Positions 37,761-47,673 of a DNA stretch of 64,000 nucleotides are shown here, in pieces. A program made the translations under genes and the position numbers. Position 1 is the first letter of the stretch. The number at the start of each line of letters is the position of its first letter. The stretch is from Clitopilus passeckerianus. Taxonomy: Eukaryota > Basidiomycota > Agaricomycetes > Agaricales > Entolomataceae. The DNA lies in assembly GCA_944990035.1 (NCBI GenBank), contig CALYLX010000150.1, positions 744,001 to 808,000 on the forward strand, given 5' to 3'. The notes under the pieces were generated by a model, which was not told where the DNA came from, did no database searches, and saw nothing but the letters and a program-made list of their open reading frames with translations.

Positions 37761-40411
37761 TGGCACAGAAGATTAGAGAAGCCGACGATGTTTTGAGGAA
37801 AATACCACCACCTGGGCACCCAGCAACGTGAGATCTCTATCTCATGACAAAGATCTCCAATTTATCGTGTGATGATTAGATTGCCTAAGGCAGGTGAAGA
37901 GAACATCCTCATTACTTCTGCTCTACCGTATTGCAATAACGTACCACACCTCGGTTGGTTCTTTCCATAACCCCTGCTTTTCAGCACGCTAAATGTCAAA
38001 AAATAGGGAATATCATAGGCAGCACATTGAGCGCCGATGTTTTCAGCCGGTAAGTATTTGTTCTGCAATCTGCAATCTCTTGACTCATCCCTTTCTATAG
38101 ATACTCAAGTATGTGGAAATCAAAGGCTTCCGTACTACCAGCATTAACTCTACACAGGAACAAGAAACAGGACGACTCTTTACATCTGTGGAACAGATGA
38201 ATATGGCACGGCTACGGAGACCCAAGCACTCAAAGAAGGAATCACTCCGAAGCAGCTTTGCGATCGCAACTACATCCTCCACAAGAACACCTACGCGTGG
38301 TTTGATATCGGGTACGCTCCTTCGATTTTGAAACGCGCTTCATTCTAAACCCAGAGCCTAGTTTCGACCATTTCGGCCGTACATCTACCCCGGAGCACAC
38401 AGAGTTAGTACATACAATTCATTTATAGGTCCCCTATTCTAAAGGATTTCAGAATATCCCAGGGGATATACCGCAACTTAGAGAAGAACGATCTATTAGT
38501 GAAGCAAGATAAAGAACAAGTTTACTGTGAAGGATGCCCCAAGTATGTTCAATTCGTAGTGGAACCAATATGAGTGACCTGACAATTTGAAGATTCCTTG
38601 CAGATCGTTTCGTGGAAGGAACATGCCCGCATTGTGGCTTTGACGATGCCCGTGGCGACCAGTGCGATGGATGTACCAGAACACTGGACGCCATCGAACT
38701 TGTCAATCCACGCTGTTCCGTCGACAAGACACATAATGTGACCACAAAAATGTCCGCGCATATGTATCTACGACTAGATCTTATTCAGCCTCGCACAGAG
38801 GAATGGATCAAGCACTCTTGGAAGGAAGGGAAATGGTCGCCGAACGCTGTGATTAACGCCGAGGGCAACATCATTGACCCCCGTCTGAAGGGAGGATTGA
38901 TTCCTACCCGCTAACTCGAGATCTCAAATGGGGAGTCCCGGTCCCCGTTGAAGGAGAAGATACACATGGAATGAAGGGCAAGGTTCTATGTGAGTCTCCT
39001 TTTCAACACGGGATAGGATGTTCCAACTAATTGTCCGTTTAAAGACGTGTGGGTAAGAGCAAAACCTTGACTACTAGCTACCACCTCTCACCTCTTCACA
39101 GTTCGATGCCCCTATTGGTTATCCCAGTATAACAGCATGCTATACCCCGGAATGGAAAAACTGGTGGTTCGACCCGAAGAACGTCAAGTTATACCAGTTC
39201 ATGGGGAAGGACAACGTCTATTTCCACACCGTCTACTGGCCATCTGTAGAGCTCGGTGACGGACGCGATTGGACAAAGTTGCACCACCTTTCCACTACCG
39301 GTTCGTATAGTAACCCCTCTACGCGAAGCTATTTACATAGCCCTACATGACAGAGTATTTGAATTACGAAGGCGGCAAGTTCTCCAAGAGGCATAATCGA
39401 GGTGTCTTTGGTCCTGCCGCCAAGGAGACTGGCATTCCTGCATCTGTCTGGAGATACTATTTACTTTCTACTCGCCCTGAAACCGCTGATGCTACATTCT
39501 CTTGGGTGGATTGTGTGGGTATATCGTACCCAGATCACTGATGCGGCATGCTAACAATTGAAATATAGGTCGCTGCCAACAACAACGTGCTCTTAAACAA
39601 CTTTGGCAACTTCGTCAACCGTGCACTCAAGTTCGTATCCTCGCAATACGACAGCGTTATACCCGATGGAGGAGACGCACCGGGGCCTTTGTCCCCAAAT
39701 GATGAGCTCGATGCCGAATTCATTTCCTCCGTCAATGGTCTCCTCAAAGACTATATCGATGCCATGGAGGCTGTCAAAATCCGTCTCGGACTCCAGACCG
39801 TCATGCTCATCTCCATGCGCGGAAACAACTACCTCCAATCCTCGGGTCTGAACAAACAGTTAATGGCCTCAGATCCAAAACGATGTGCACAGGTCGTTTC
39901 TCGCGCGATCAATCTCATCTATCTCCTCTCTGCGCTCATCTATCCCTTCATGCCTGGTACTTCCGATTCTATCCTCACACAGCTTAACGCTCCTGCTAGA
40001 GTGGTCTCTCAAGGCCTATCCATCGACATCCTTCCTGGTCATCAAATCGGCAAACCCGAGCATCTATTTAAGAAGATCGAAGAAAATATGGCAGACGTGT
40101 TCAAAGATCGATTTGGCGGTACCGAGACGAAGGCCGCAGCTGTTGTATCGGATGCTCCCGCCGTCTCGAAGCGCAAACAGGCATCCGCTGCCAAGAAGGC
40201 CACGGCACCTGCTCCTGATGTTCCAAAGACACCCGAGATATTAGAGCTGGAGGCTAAGATCGGAGAACAGGGGCAGGTAGTTCGTGGACTTAAGGGACAG
40301 ACACCTAAAACACCAGAGCTTGAGGCCAAGATCAAGGAGGCTGTTGGAGTGTTGGTCGGACTGAAAGGAGAACTAGTTACGCTGCAGCAAGCTGTGGCTG
40401 CCGCCAATTGA
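37761..40411 (+). CDS. Cytosolic methionyl-tRNA synthetase, frameshifted
   Basis: Charges tRNA-Met with methionine. Start at 37761 ([20 protein letters not shown]). Joined exons give [20 protein letters not shown] with VPHLG (class I HIGH-like motif), [54 protein letters not shown], a knuckle with zinc-type cysteines ([27 protein letters not shown]), then [20 protein letters not shown] and [14 protein letters not shown]. The KMSKS loop reads [14 protein letters not shown], with Arg in place of the usual last Ser. The anticodon-binding part has [20 protein letters not shown], and a WHEP-like charged helix ends the protein ([20 protein letters not shown]). In the catalytic half the frame breaks at CCC 38907-38909: one extra C gives [15 protein letters not shown], the expected family sequence. 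As the gene is essential, an assembly indel is likely. Confidence 0.93.
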
Positions 40412-40680
40412 TTATACGATTTTCAATATTGTTTTTCCGATAAATTGTAGGATAAATTGCTATATTTCGTATGGAAACTAATTAGACGCATATAATCACT
40501 TCGTTTAAGTCCTCCTGGCTTTTGAACTCCGGGACTACCGTTCTTCCTCTCCCCCCCACCACCTTTGCTATCAGCATATCGTTCTTAGTTGAGAACCCTT
40601 TCGACCTCCTCTCGGTATACTCCAATTCACAGAGTGATTAGTGTCACGATATCTTACTCCTCCAGGACAGAGATTAGATT

Positions 40681-41469
40681 ATGCGGAAACGCATTCGTCA
40701 GTCTGCCCTCGATTGCTTGAGGTCTGAAGATACTTTGGCGTGCACTGTTCAATGTCCTGAAATGGCGGACATTGGCCCCGAAGGGTTTTATGAGGATACA
40801 GAAGAAAAACTAGAGCAAGGCCCAGCCAATCTCTCCATCGAGGGAAATCCTCATTCTCCAAATTCACGTTCTACATCTCCGCATTTTCCTATCCTGGCGA
40901 CTGACCAAACCCTCGCGGATTTCTCTCAAGAGGAAGTGCCACTACCTTCAAGCGATAAAACTGCAGCAGCAGCAGCTCCTTTAACGGTGGAAAAATTCTT
41001 GCAAGAACTGAATCGAGTTTCTCCGCAGCGCCCGAAGAAATATGGCCGCCAAAAACGGCGGATACAGGAAGACGATAGGCCACCCTTGAGGTTTTCCAAG
41101 GTTCCTCTTGATCGTTCTACAACCGAATCGCCGCAACGTCGTACAAGGTTCGCCGATAAATCTCCAGAACCTCAAGCCATCGCAAGGAGCGATCCTGTTC
41201 TCCCCTCAATTGCCTGCTTAGACAACGAATGTGACGCCGAGAGTTCCGATGAAGAAACAGCTGCCTCCGATCACTGCTTGTTTGACGAGAAACCTGTTAA
41301 GAAGAAAAGAAAGGTCGTTCGTGCCTGGACGACTGTACATCCCAAGCATGGGGTCCCGCTCAAAACGCCATCATTCAATGCTTGGAAGGCCACGGGGGAC
41401 CCACCAAAACTTCCCCGAAGACGCCTTACTCGCAATCTTAGAGACCAAAACCGGGATACAACCGATTGA
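40681..41469 (+). CDS. Hypothetical nuclear-type protein
   Basis: A single-exon frame of 262 codons without a recognised domain. It is polar and probably disordered. It has an alanine run coded by GCA repeats near 40965 (KTAAAAAPLTVEKFLQELNR), basic clusters (RPKKYGRQKRRI), an acidic patch (CDAESSDEETAASD), and a strong basic nuclear localisation-type motif, EKPVKKKRKVVRAW. The C-terminus is Pro/Arg-rich (KLPRRRLTRNLRDQNRDTTD). Length without introns is unusual for this window. It lies 269 nt after MetRS on the same strand and converges with the HSP20-like gene. Nuclear location is inference; no function can be assigned. Confidence 0.55.
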   Translation: MRKRIRQSALDCLRSEDTLACTVQCPEMADIGPEGFYEDTEEKLEQGPANLSIEGNPHSPNSRSTSPHFPILATDQTLADFSQEEVPLPSSDKTAAAAAPLTVEKFLQELNRVSPQRPKKYGRQKRRIQEDDRPPLRFSKVPLDRSTTESPQRRTRFADKSPEPQAIARSDPVLPSIACLDNECDAESSDEETAASDHCLFDEKPVKKKRKVVRAWTTVHPKHGVPLKTPSFNAWKATGDPPKLPRRRLTRNLRDQNRDTTD

Positions 41470-41706
41470 CCCCCCCAGTTATCATTCATTCCCTTGGCTC
41501 AGGCGGAGAAGACTTACCAGCGAAAATCGATGGTCAAACAATCTCGCAAGTAACGACACCTATTTTGTCGGCTTCCTGCCAAATGAATAATTCACCCACT
41601 GACGTTCCACCCCGATACCACTGATCCTTAATCGTACAACAATTCCATTTCACATCTATTATACATACGTACAACAAGAATAATAAAGGTGTCCGAAATG
41701 AATACA

Positions 41707-42625
41707 TCAGGAATCTCTGGACCCCGATTGAGAATCCACTCTGTAGCAGCGCATATTTGGGTATCTCAAGGTGAGCTGCTTTGTGCCCATCATGGCACGA
41801 ACCTCACTGAACTAGTAGGAACTAGATAAGCTTTATGTACAGCAACGGAAGCTTGTCACGTACCTTGGTCCCTTCTGGGAGAGGAAGCATTCTCTGGAAT
41901 ACCTGCTCGAACCGCTCCCTCATAACTACACCATTCTCCTCCCACTCCGAAAGCTCCGCAATGGCCCACGTTATTACTATCCTATTCTTCTGGAAGCTAA
42001 CATGGACGTCCTCCTTTGGTACATCTGGGAGATCGAATGTAGCAACCATTGATCGCCCATCACTCGACTCTCGAAAAGACGATCTATAACATGCGGCTTT
42101 AGCTCGAGGACTAGCCCATGAGGAGAATATACCAAATTCTCACATTGACTTTTTCTTCTTGAGCCTTGGCCCAGGGGCATCGAGCACTGGGATATCCATC
42201 TCTTGTGACTCTCCTGCATAAGTTGGGCCTGTCTTCGCCTTCAGATCCTTCTCTAAGGACTCCACCTTGGCACGCTCTTTGGCCATCTTCTGTTCCTTCT
42301 GTTGTCGAATCTGTTCCCATACTTGGTGCAAGTGACCCTCGTCAAAGCCTCCTTGAGACTCTGTGACAGTTACTCCATCATCGATGGCCGATCCGCAGAT
42401 ATTTGGGTGGTTATAGAAACGACGAGGCGCCGTTCTGCAAGTTCTGGTTTCGGCCTCCGAAGCGCTGTACATGGAGGCGGTGGGATAAGGAATTCCAGTT
42501 ACTGCTGGCGTAACAGGAGATGGGTTGACGGCAGTTCTGCCAGTGCTGACTGAAGGGTCGCGTGCGACCTGTCCACGAGGTATAGTAACGCTCTCCTTGC
42601 GACCCTGGTGGATTGGCATTATCAA
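41707..42625 (-). CDS. HSP20-like (alpha-crystallin domain) protein
   Basis: A small heat-shock-type chaperone domain at the C-terminus of a longer protein. Start at 42625 (second Met two codons later). About 160 N-terminal residues are polar with a charged helix (GFDEGHLHQVWEQIRQQKEQ, KMAKERAKVESLEKDLKAKT) and a basic end (PRLKKKKSM). After an intron the crystallin domain reads MVATFDLPDVPKEDVHVSFQ, KNRIVITWAIAELSEWEENG, VVMRERFEQVFQRMLPLPEG, TK and, after a second intron near 41818-41868, FSEVRAMMGTKQLTLRYPNM, ending CYRVDSQSGSRDS at 41707. The pattern VxFDLPGxxKEDxxVxxxxN is typical. The usual C-terminal IXI/V tail is not obvious, and the long N-terminus sets it apart from ordinary HSP20s. 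Confidence 0.75.
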
Positions 42626-43519
42626 CGAGGCGGTGGATAATTTGTAGGATAAGTTAGAGAGAGTTGAGGCGGTCGGCTGGGGAAATTGATCACGTCGTGA
42701 TACCTCCAGGTGTCCGGGTTAAGTAGACGATTGATCAGGGTAGCCTTGTGTCGCTCACGAGGTTGTCGCTGAGAATTGCCCACCGCTGAGCTACACAATT
42801 ACTATGAGGAGGTGATAGTCGACGGCTGGAGCAGGCAAGGTGGCGTCAGAGCATGTATTATGGACGGTGGTTATAATACAGACGGCGTAGAGATCTGTGT
42901 ATGTTCTGTATCCTATAGCCCGGATCAGCGCGCAGACGCCATGTTGCAACCATGAGGCTTGAGAGATCCATCGTTAGACTTGTCAGGTTACGTTGTTGTA
43001 AGTTGCTTGCTCTTGTTTGGCTCGCGCCTTTGTACTGTTGTCCTGTTCTCTCGGCCATCTTCTTTCGTTGAGTGTCCATCTCTGACCACAGTAAAACTTG
43101 TAAGTCGTCTTTTTCTCAATTTCTGCGACGATGATGGGTCCTTGTGGCCACAGTCAAAGCATGTTAGACTACCAATGCGCCTCTAATGGAGCTGCGGACA
43201 AATTCATCGACTGCTGATCATCTTGAATTCTCAATTTTCCATACTCCGCGCAACCTCTCACTCATAAATTTCTTCTGTAGGTCAAGGAAATGATCATGAA
43301 TGGTTTGCAAATATAGACGCCGCTTTTTTTATAGTATCATTCCGCTGTACCTGTACATAGCAAAATATTCAATGCCCGTGATCGGCTTTTCCTCAACCAC
43401 CGAAATTATGTATCGACTTACAAGAATCTGTGGTTCTTCGATTAGCAGCAATAAGTACCAAATATACAAGAACGTAAGCTAGATTAAGCACATCCATAAT
43501 AACCTAGTTTATTCTTCCG
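42626..43519. other. Intergenic, no gene seen
   Basis: Upstream region of the HSP20-like gene and 3' flank of the helicase, both minus strand. The only open frames are short and without domains. Confidence 0.5.
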
Positions 43520-46500
43520 TCAAGGCTTTGAAACGGTGCCCGAAGGCGCCTTAAATTTCTTGTTTGCGTAACCAGCTCCTACTCCTGCTTGGCCGCCTTG
43601 GTTCCACCCCAACCGTCTTTTCGCGCCTGAATTAACCGGATTCGCGGCTGCGTTGCTTTGTATGGGCTGGCTTGAATACGGATTGATAACTTGCCAAGGT
43701 ACAGCCTCGTTCGGTGGCTTGTTCTCCGATTGCAGAGGTATCGTCATGTCAATTGGCACATTATTAGTGGCAGGGAGCGGTTGGACCAGAGGCTTTTTCG
43801 TATATGTTAGTGAAGCTGGTCTCCGAGGTATGGTGTTGGCTGAGGGCGGTTTATACGGCATCAATGGTTGGGTGTCTCCGAGCCTCGCTGGTTGCGAGGA
43901 AGAGGGCATGTACATGGCAGGGTGAGCGTTCCGCGGTCGCGCTGGTTGGGAGCTAGGATAGTTTATAGACCGATTGCTATTGCCCTTGGGTTGACTTGAA
44001 GCCATAAGAGTTCTTGAAGAAGCGAATTCCACTGAAGTATTCTCAATAACTACTAACGCAACATATGATTCGTGGGCTGCTTACCGGTCTGAGGTTGAGA
44101 TGAAGTGGGAGCTGCATTTGACTTTGCATCCTGGTCATCCCACAAGCCAGCGTTGCCACTAAGTTGGGCGGCGAGGTTAGTGACTCGGTTACTGGTAGGT
44201 AATATGAGTTCTAGCTCGGTGCTCTTGGCGGGGAACTCACAATTTGGTTACGCGTTTTTGAACGTCGTCGTCGTCGGGCACAGGTCGCCCCAACATGTTG
44301 CACATGATTTGAAGCTGTTTGTGAGATATGGTATGTATCCTGTTGGTGAGTAGTCCCTAAATTTTAAGGTCAGAGAGTGAAGATAGAACGAAGAGGATTT
44401 CAGCTCACGGGTGCTTCAGTGGTGAGTGTAGAGATGTATTTCGAAACCTCCTTTTCTCCAGCTTTGCCAGCGGACTTGCGCTCCTTCGCATGTGTCAAAT
44501 ACAGTGCAGCCTGTGCGCGAGTGCAAGCAACGTATAGCAGACGACTTTGCCATGCATGTTCGGTATGGTGGGGGAAGGAGCGGTATAGAGACACTCACCG
44601 TTCCTCGTCGTCGTCTTCAGACCTATACGAGGGGAACGTGCCTACCTCGACTGGGTTGGGCTTCAGTGGACATTACAGGTCTAAAGAGAGCAGAGCAGCC
44701 TACCCGCTGGAACGAAAACTACAGGCCACTCCAACCCTTTAGCAGCATGGCAGGTCGTAATTGTTACCCTCTAACACCGATGTGAGTACGCATCAGAATA
44801 GCCCAAACAAGATATACGTACATCCTTATTATCTCCCTCATTCTGACTGTCACCTTCCGAAGATAGCATTGTCGTTTGCAGGAATAAACGCAGAAGCGTG
44901 GTTCTGGAAACTGGGTTGAACAAAGAGCAGTCAGGTGGGCGGCAAAGAACCTACGTTGGTTCAGCTTCCTCAGATGCAGCGTCGAGGCTCACAACAACGT
45001 CCTCATCAGCCTTCAGGTTGGCTTCGACTTCCGTTGCAAAGGTAACCAATTCCCTGACGTTTTCCCATCTGCTATCCCAATCTGGTTGCGTGGATCTTAG
45101 GAATTTCTCAAATTCGAGCATTAAAGTGAGCTTGTTGATCAGTTCAGCCGGGGTTGCTCCCTAGTCCAGAAGTCAACGATAACGGAGAGTACGGTATGTC
45201 AACCAACGTACCGCATTGGCGTTTTCGTGTAGCTTGTCAACTACTTCGATGAAGGATTTCACTTTATGCTTGATAGTGGGTTGAACATCTGGCATATCAC
45301 CCTTGCCGATGGCTGAAATAACAGCCCACAGAGACTTGTTCGTCCTGTCAGCACGTTGTTGCAACTCGGTGACAGTCTAAGTGCGGATGTTTTGGTTAGA
45401 AAATACATATTGACTGATTGAAAAGTCCTGACCTTTGGTCCGATTGTGCGAGGAGGCGTGTTAATCACTCGAAGCACAGCAGGGTTGAAGCCGGGGTTAT
45501 CGGCGAGCTGTAAGTAGGCGAGGATGTCCTTGACCTGTTGTATTGAAGGGACCATTAGTGCAAGTTTCTAATCGACATATCTCCGACTTGCCTCCTTACG
45601 GTCAAAGAATTTATGACCTCCAAGAATTCTGTTAGGAACGCTGCCTTTCTGCAAGGAGCTTTCAATGATACGGGAAAGTGCATTGTAGCGCACTTGGCAC
45701 CACAGTCAACAAAAAGATGAACCGTCGGATGAGAATACACACGTAGAATTGCGAAATCGCCCCAACGCAAAGCACCTCCAGTTTGAGCAATCATTCTCTT
45801 GATCTCTCCACTGATAAATGCTGCTTCATCATGCTCAGATTTAAGGCAGCGCAGAAGTGGCTTTAAACCGGCCGGGTGGCTTGTTCGGAGGGACTTCTGA
45901 ATTCGGTTCTTATCTAGGGGATGTGAAGCTCAGTGATTGAAGTGAAGCACAGTATATGTTTTGCATTACCTTGAGAAACAATAGCGAGGCTTGCATCCAG
46001 GATCCCAGACGTCGATCGATAATTTTCCTCAAGGTATATTTGAACGGTACCAGGAAAATCTAGATGTACATGAGCGGTTGCAGGTCTCCAGCGAAGACGA
46101 GCGTACCTTCTTGCATGTTTGATAGGTTGCGGGTATCTGCAGAACGCCAGCCATAGACTATAACAATGTCAGAAACAGTCAATGAATAGTCAGACGACTG
46201 CATGGTGTACTTGATTGATCAGGGTCACCGACAATAGTCGCACGTTTATCATTGGCAAGGGCAAGCATGAGCTGATACTGAATATGATTGGTGTCTTGGC
46301 TTTTCAAAGTTAGCATAGAACAGCAGAAGACATTGATTTTGCTTACAACTCGTCAACTAAGATATGTCTGCACCAAGACGTAGTTTGCTCATTCTTCGTG
46401 AAGAGTTCCACACCATACACAAGGAGGTCATCGAAGTCCAAGCATCGATTACGCCTGAGCCTTTTCTCATACTGGTCGTGCAAGTCTGCGACCAAGAAAT

Positions 46501-47240
46501 GCAGATCCCCGGGTAGATTTTCCGTATTCGTCTTCTTTTCTCGGCTGAGTTTGGCATAGTGTTGTGTAGCGTCAAGACCTACGGCCTTGGCCTTGGATAT
46601 CATTGACAGGGCTGACGAGCCCGTTAGAGTTAAACCCTTCTCTTCAAGATATCCTTTATGCGGCTTTAGCAGTTCTGATACGATCTTTTGGCTATGTTGA
46701 AATCATGAGCTAAATCAAACAAGATGGATTCACCACCTTTACCTTTCATCAGCACTGCAAATGGTGAAATTGTCCGGGAGGTTCACAAGACGGCCGTATC
46801 TGCGAAGGAACAGCGCACAAAGCGCATGAAACGTCCCCATTCGTACTTGGGAGACCTTCTGCTTTCCTATCATTTTGGTGAGTCGTTCTCGCATTTCGTT
46901 TGCGGCTTTATTGGTGAACGTAACAGCGCATATCGCGGAAGGTGGTATTTGACGTTCCAAGATCAGATATGCAATACGTGAGGTTAGCACCTAATACAAA
47001 TGGTCAACTAACTCTATGAGGCTATCGGGATGGTTAACCTTTGTCTTCCCACTGCCGGGGCCAGCCAGAACTTGCAACGGAATTCGGGGATCATGAATGA
47101 CAGCTAAACACGATTGAACGAGTCATTTACATCAAACAAAGAGCACCTCTAGGATACGACGCACCTTCTAGTTGCTCGGGATTTAGTGATGATAAGGACA
47201 GGCCGGTCGGCGCTTCAGTACCTTCGCCTTTGCCTGTCAT
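43520..47240 (-). CDS. SRS2: Srs2-like UvrD-family DNA helicase
   Basis: A superfamily 1A 3'-5' helicase of the UvrD/PcrA/Srs2 group; Srs2 removes Rad51 filaments and limits recombination. Start at 47240 (MTGKGEGTEAPTGLSLSSLN, with PEQLEA). SF1 motifs in order: Walker A in VLAGPGSGKTK, motif Ia ICAVTFTNKAANEMRERL, GTFHALCALFLRRYG, DFDDLLVYGVELF, motif II HILVDE plus FQDTN, motif III VGDPDQSIYGWR, motif IV EENYRSTSGILDASLAIV, motif V region ATPAELINKLTLMLEFEKFL and ITTCHAAKGLEWPVVFVP, and motif VI RRLLYVACTRAQAALYL. A disordered Pro/Ser tail of about 170 residues follows (SSQPARPRNAHPAMYMPS), ending KKFKAPSGTVSKP at 43520. Many 50-60 nt introns, with those checked near 45700 in frame. The long C-terminal extension is where yeast Srs2 binds Rad51 and PCNA, but no matching motif is visible here. 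Confidence 0.92.
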
Positions 47241-47673
47241 GCTAAAAGGACGGATGGAGAGCGGAGTAAACGATAAAACGCGCTTGTCACATTTGTGAGG
47301 CATTGGCAGACGCGTCTCGCGTTGTGTCTCGTGACCGACGCGTCGATGTGATACCCACGTCACTGAAAACATGTTTAGTAGCTTCCCGTCGGTGTATCCT
47401 TCAGAAACACCCATGCGAAGGCACCAAACAGGTAACAAAGGGCGGTGTTTCCGGGCGATACAACCGGGAACCCCAGCACTAGTGCGTCTCAAGAATCAAA
47501 CCCCAGATGTTTGGCCGACGACTTTGTTGTTAGGCATAGCTGAAAGTCTGAAGCATTTCTTAGATAACAAAAGAAAAGAAGTGGAAATTTGGGGACGAAG
47601 CTACACATCGCAGTCATATGTACACTGGCACTAAATCGTAACTAGTCATGATCTGATACCAACATTCGAAGAA
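47241..47673. other. Intergenic, no gene seen
   Basis: Helicase upstream region and 3' flank of the sugar transporter. No recognisable element. Confidence 0.45.
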
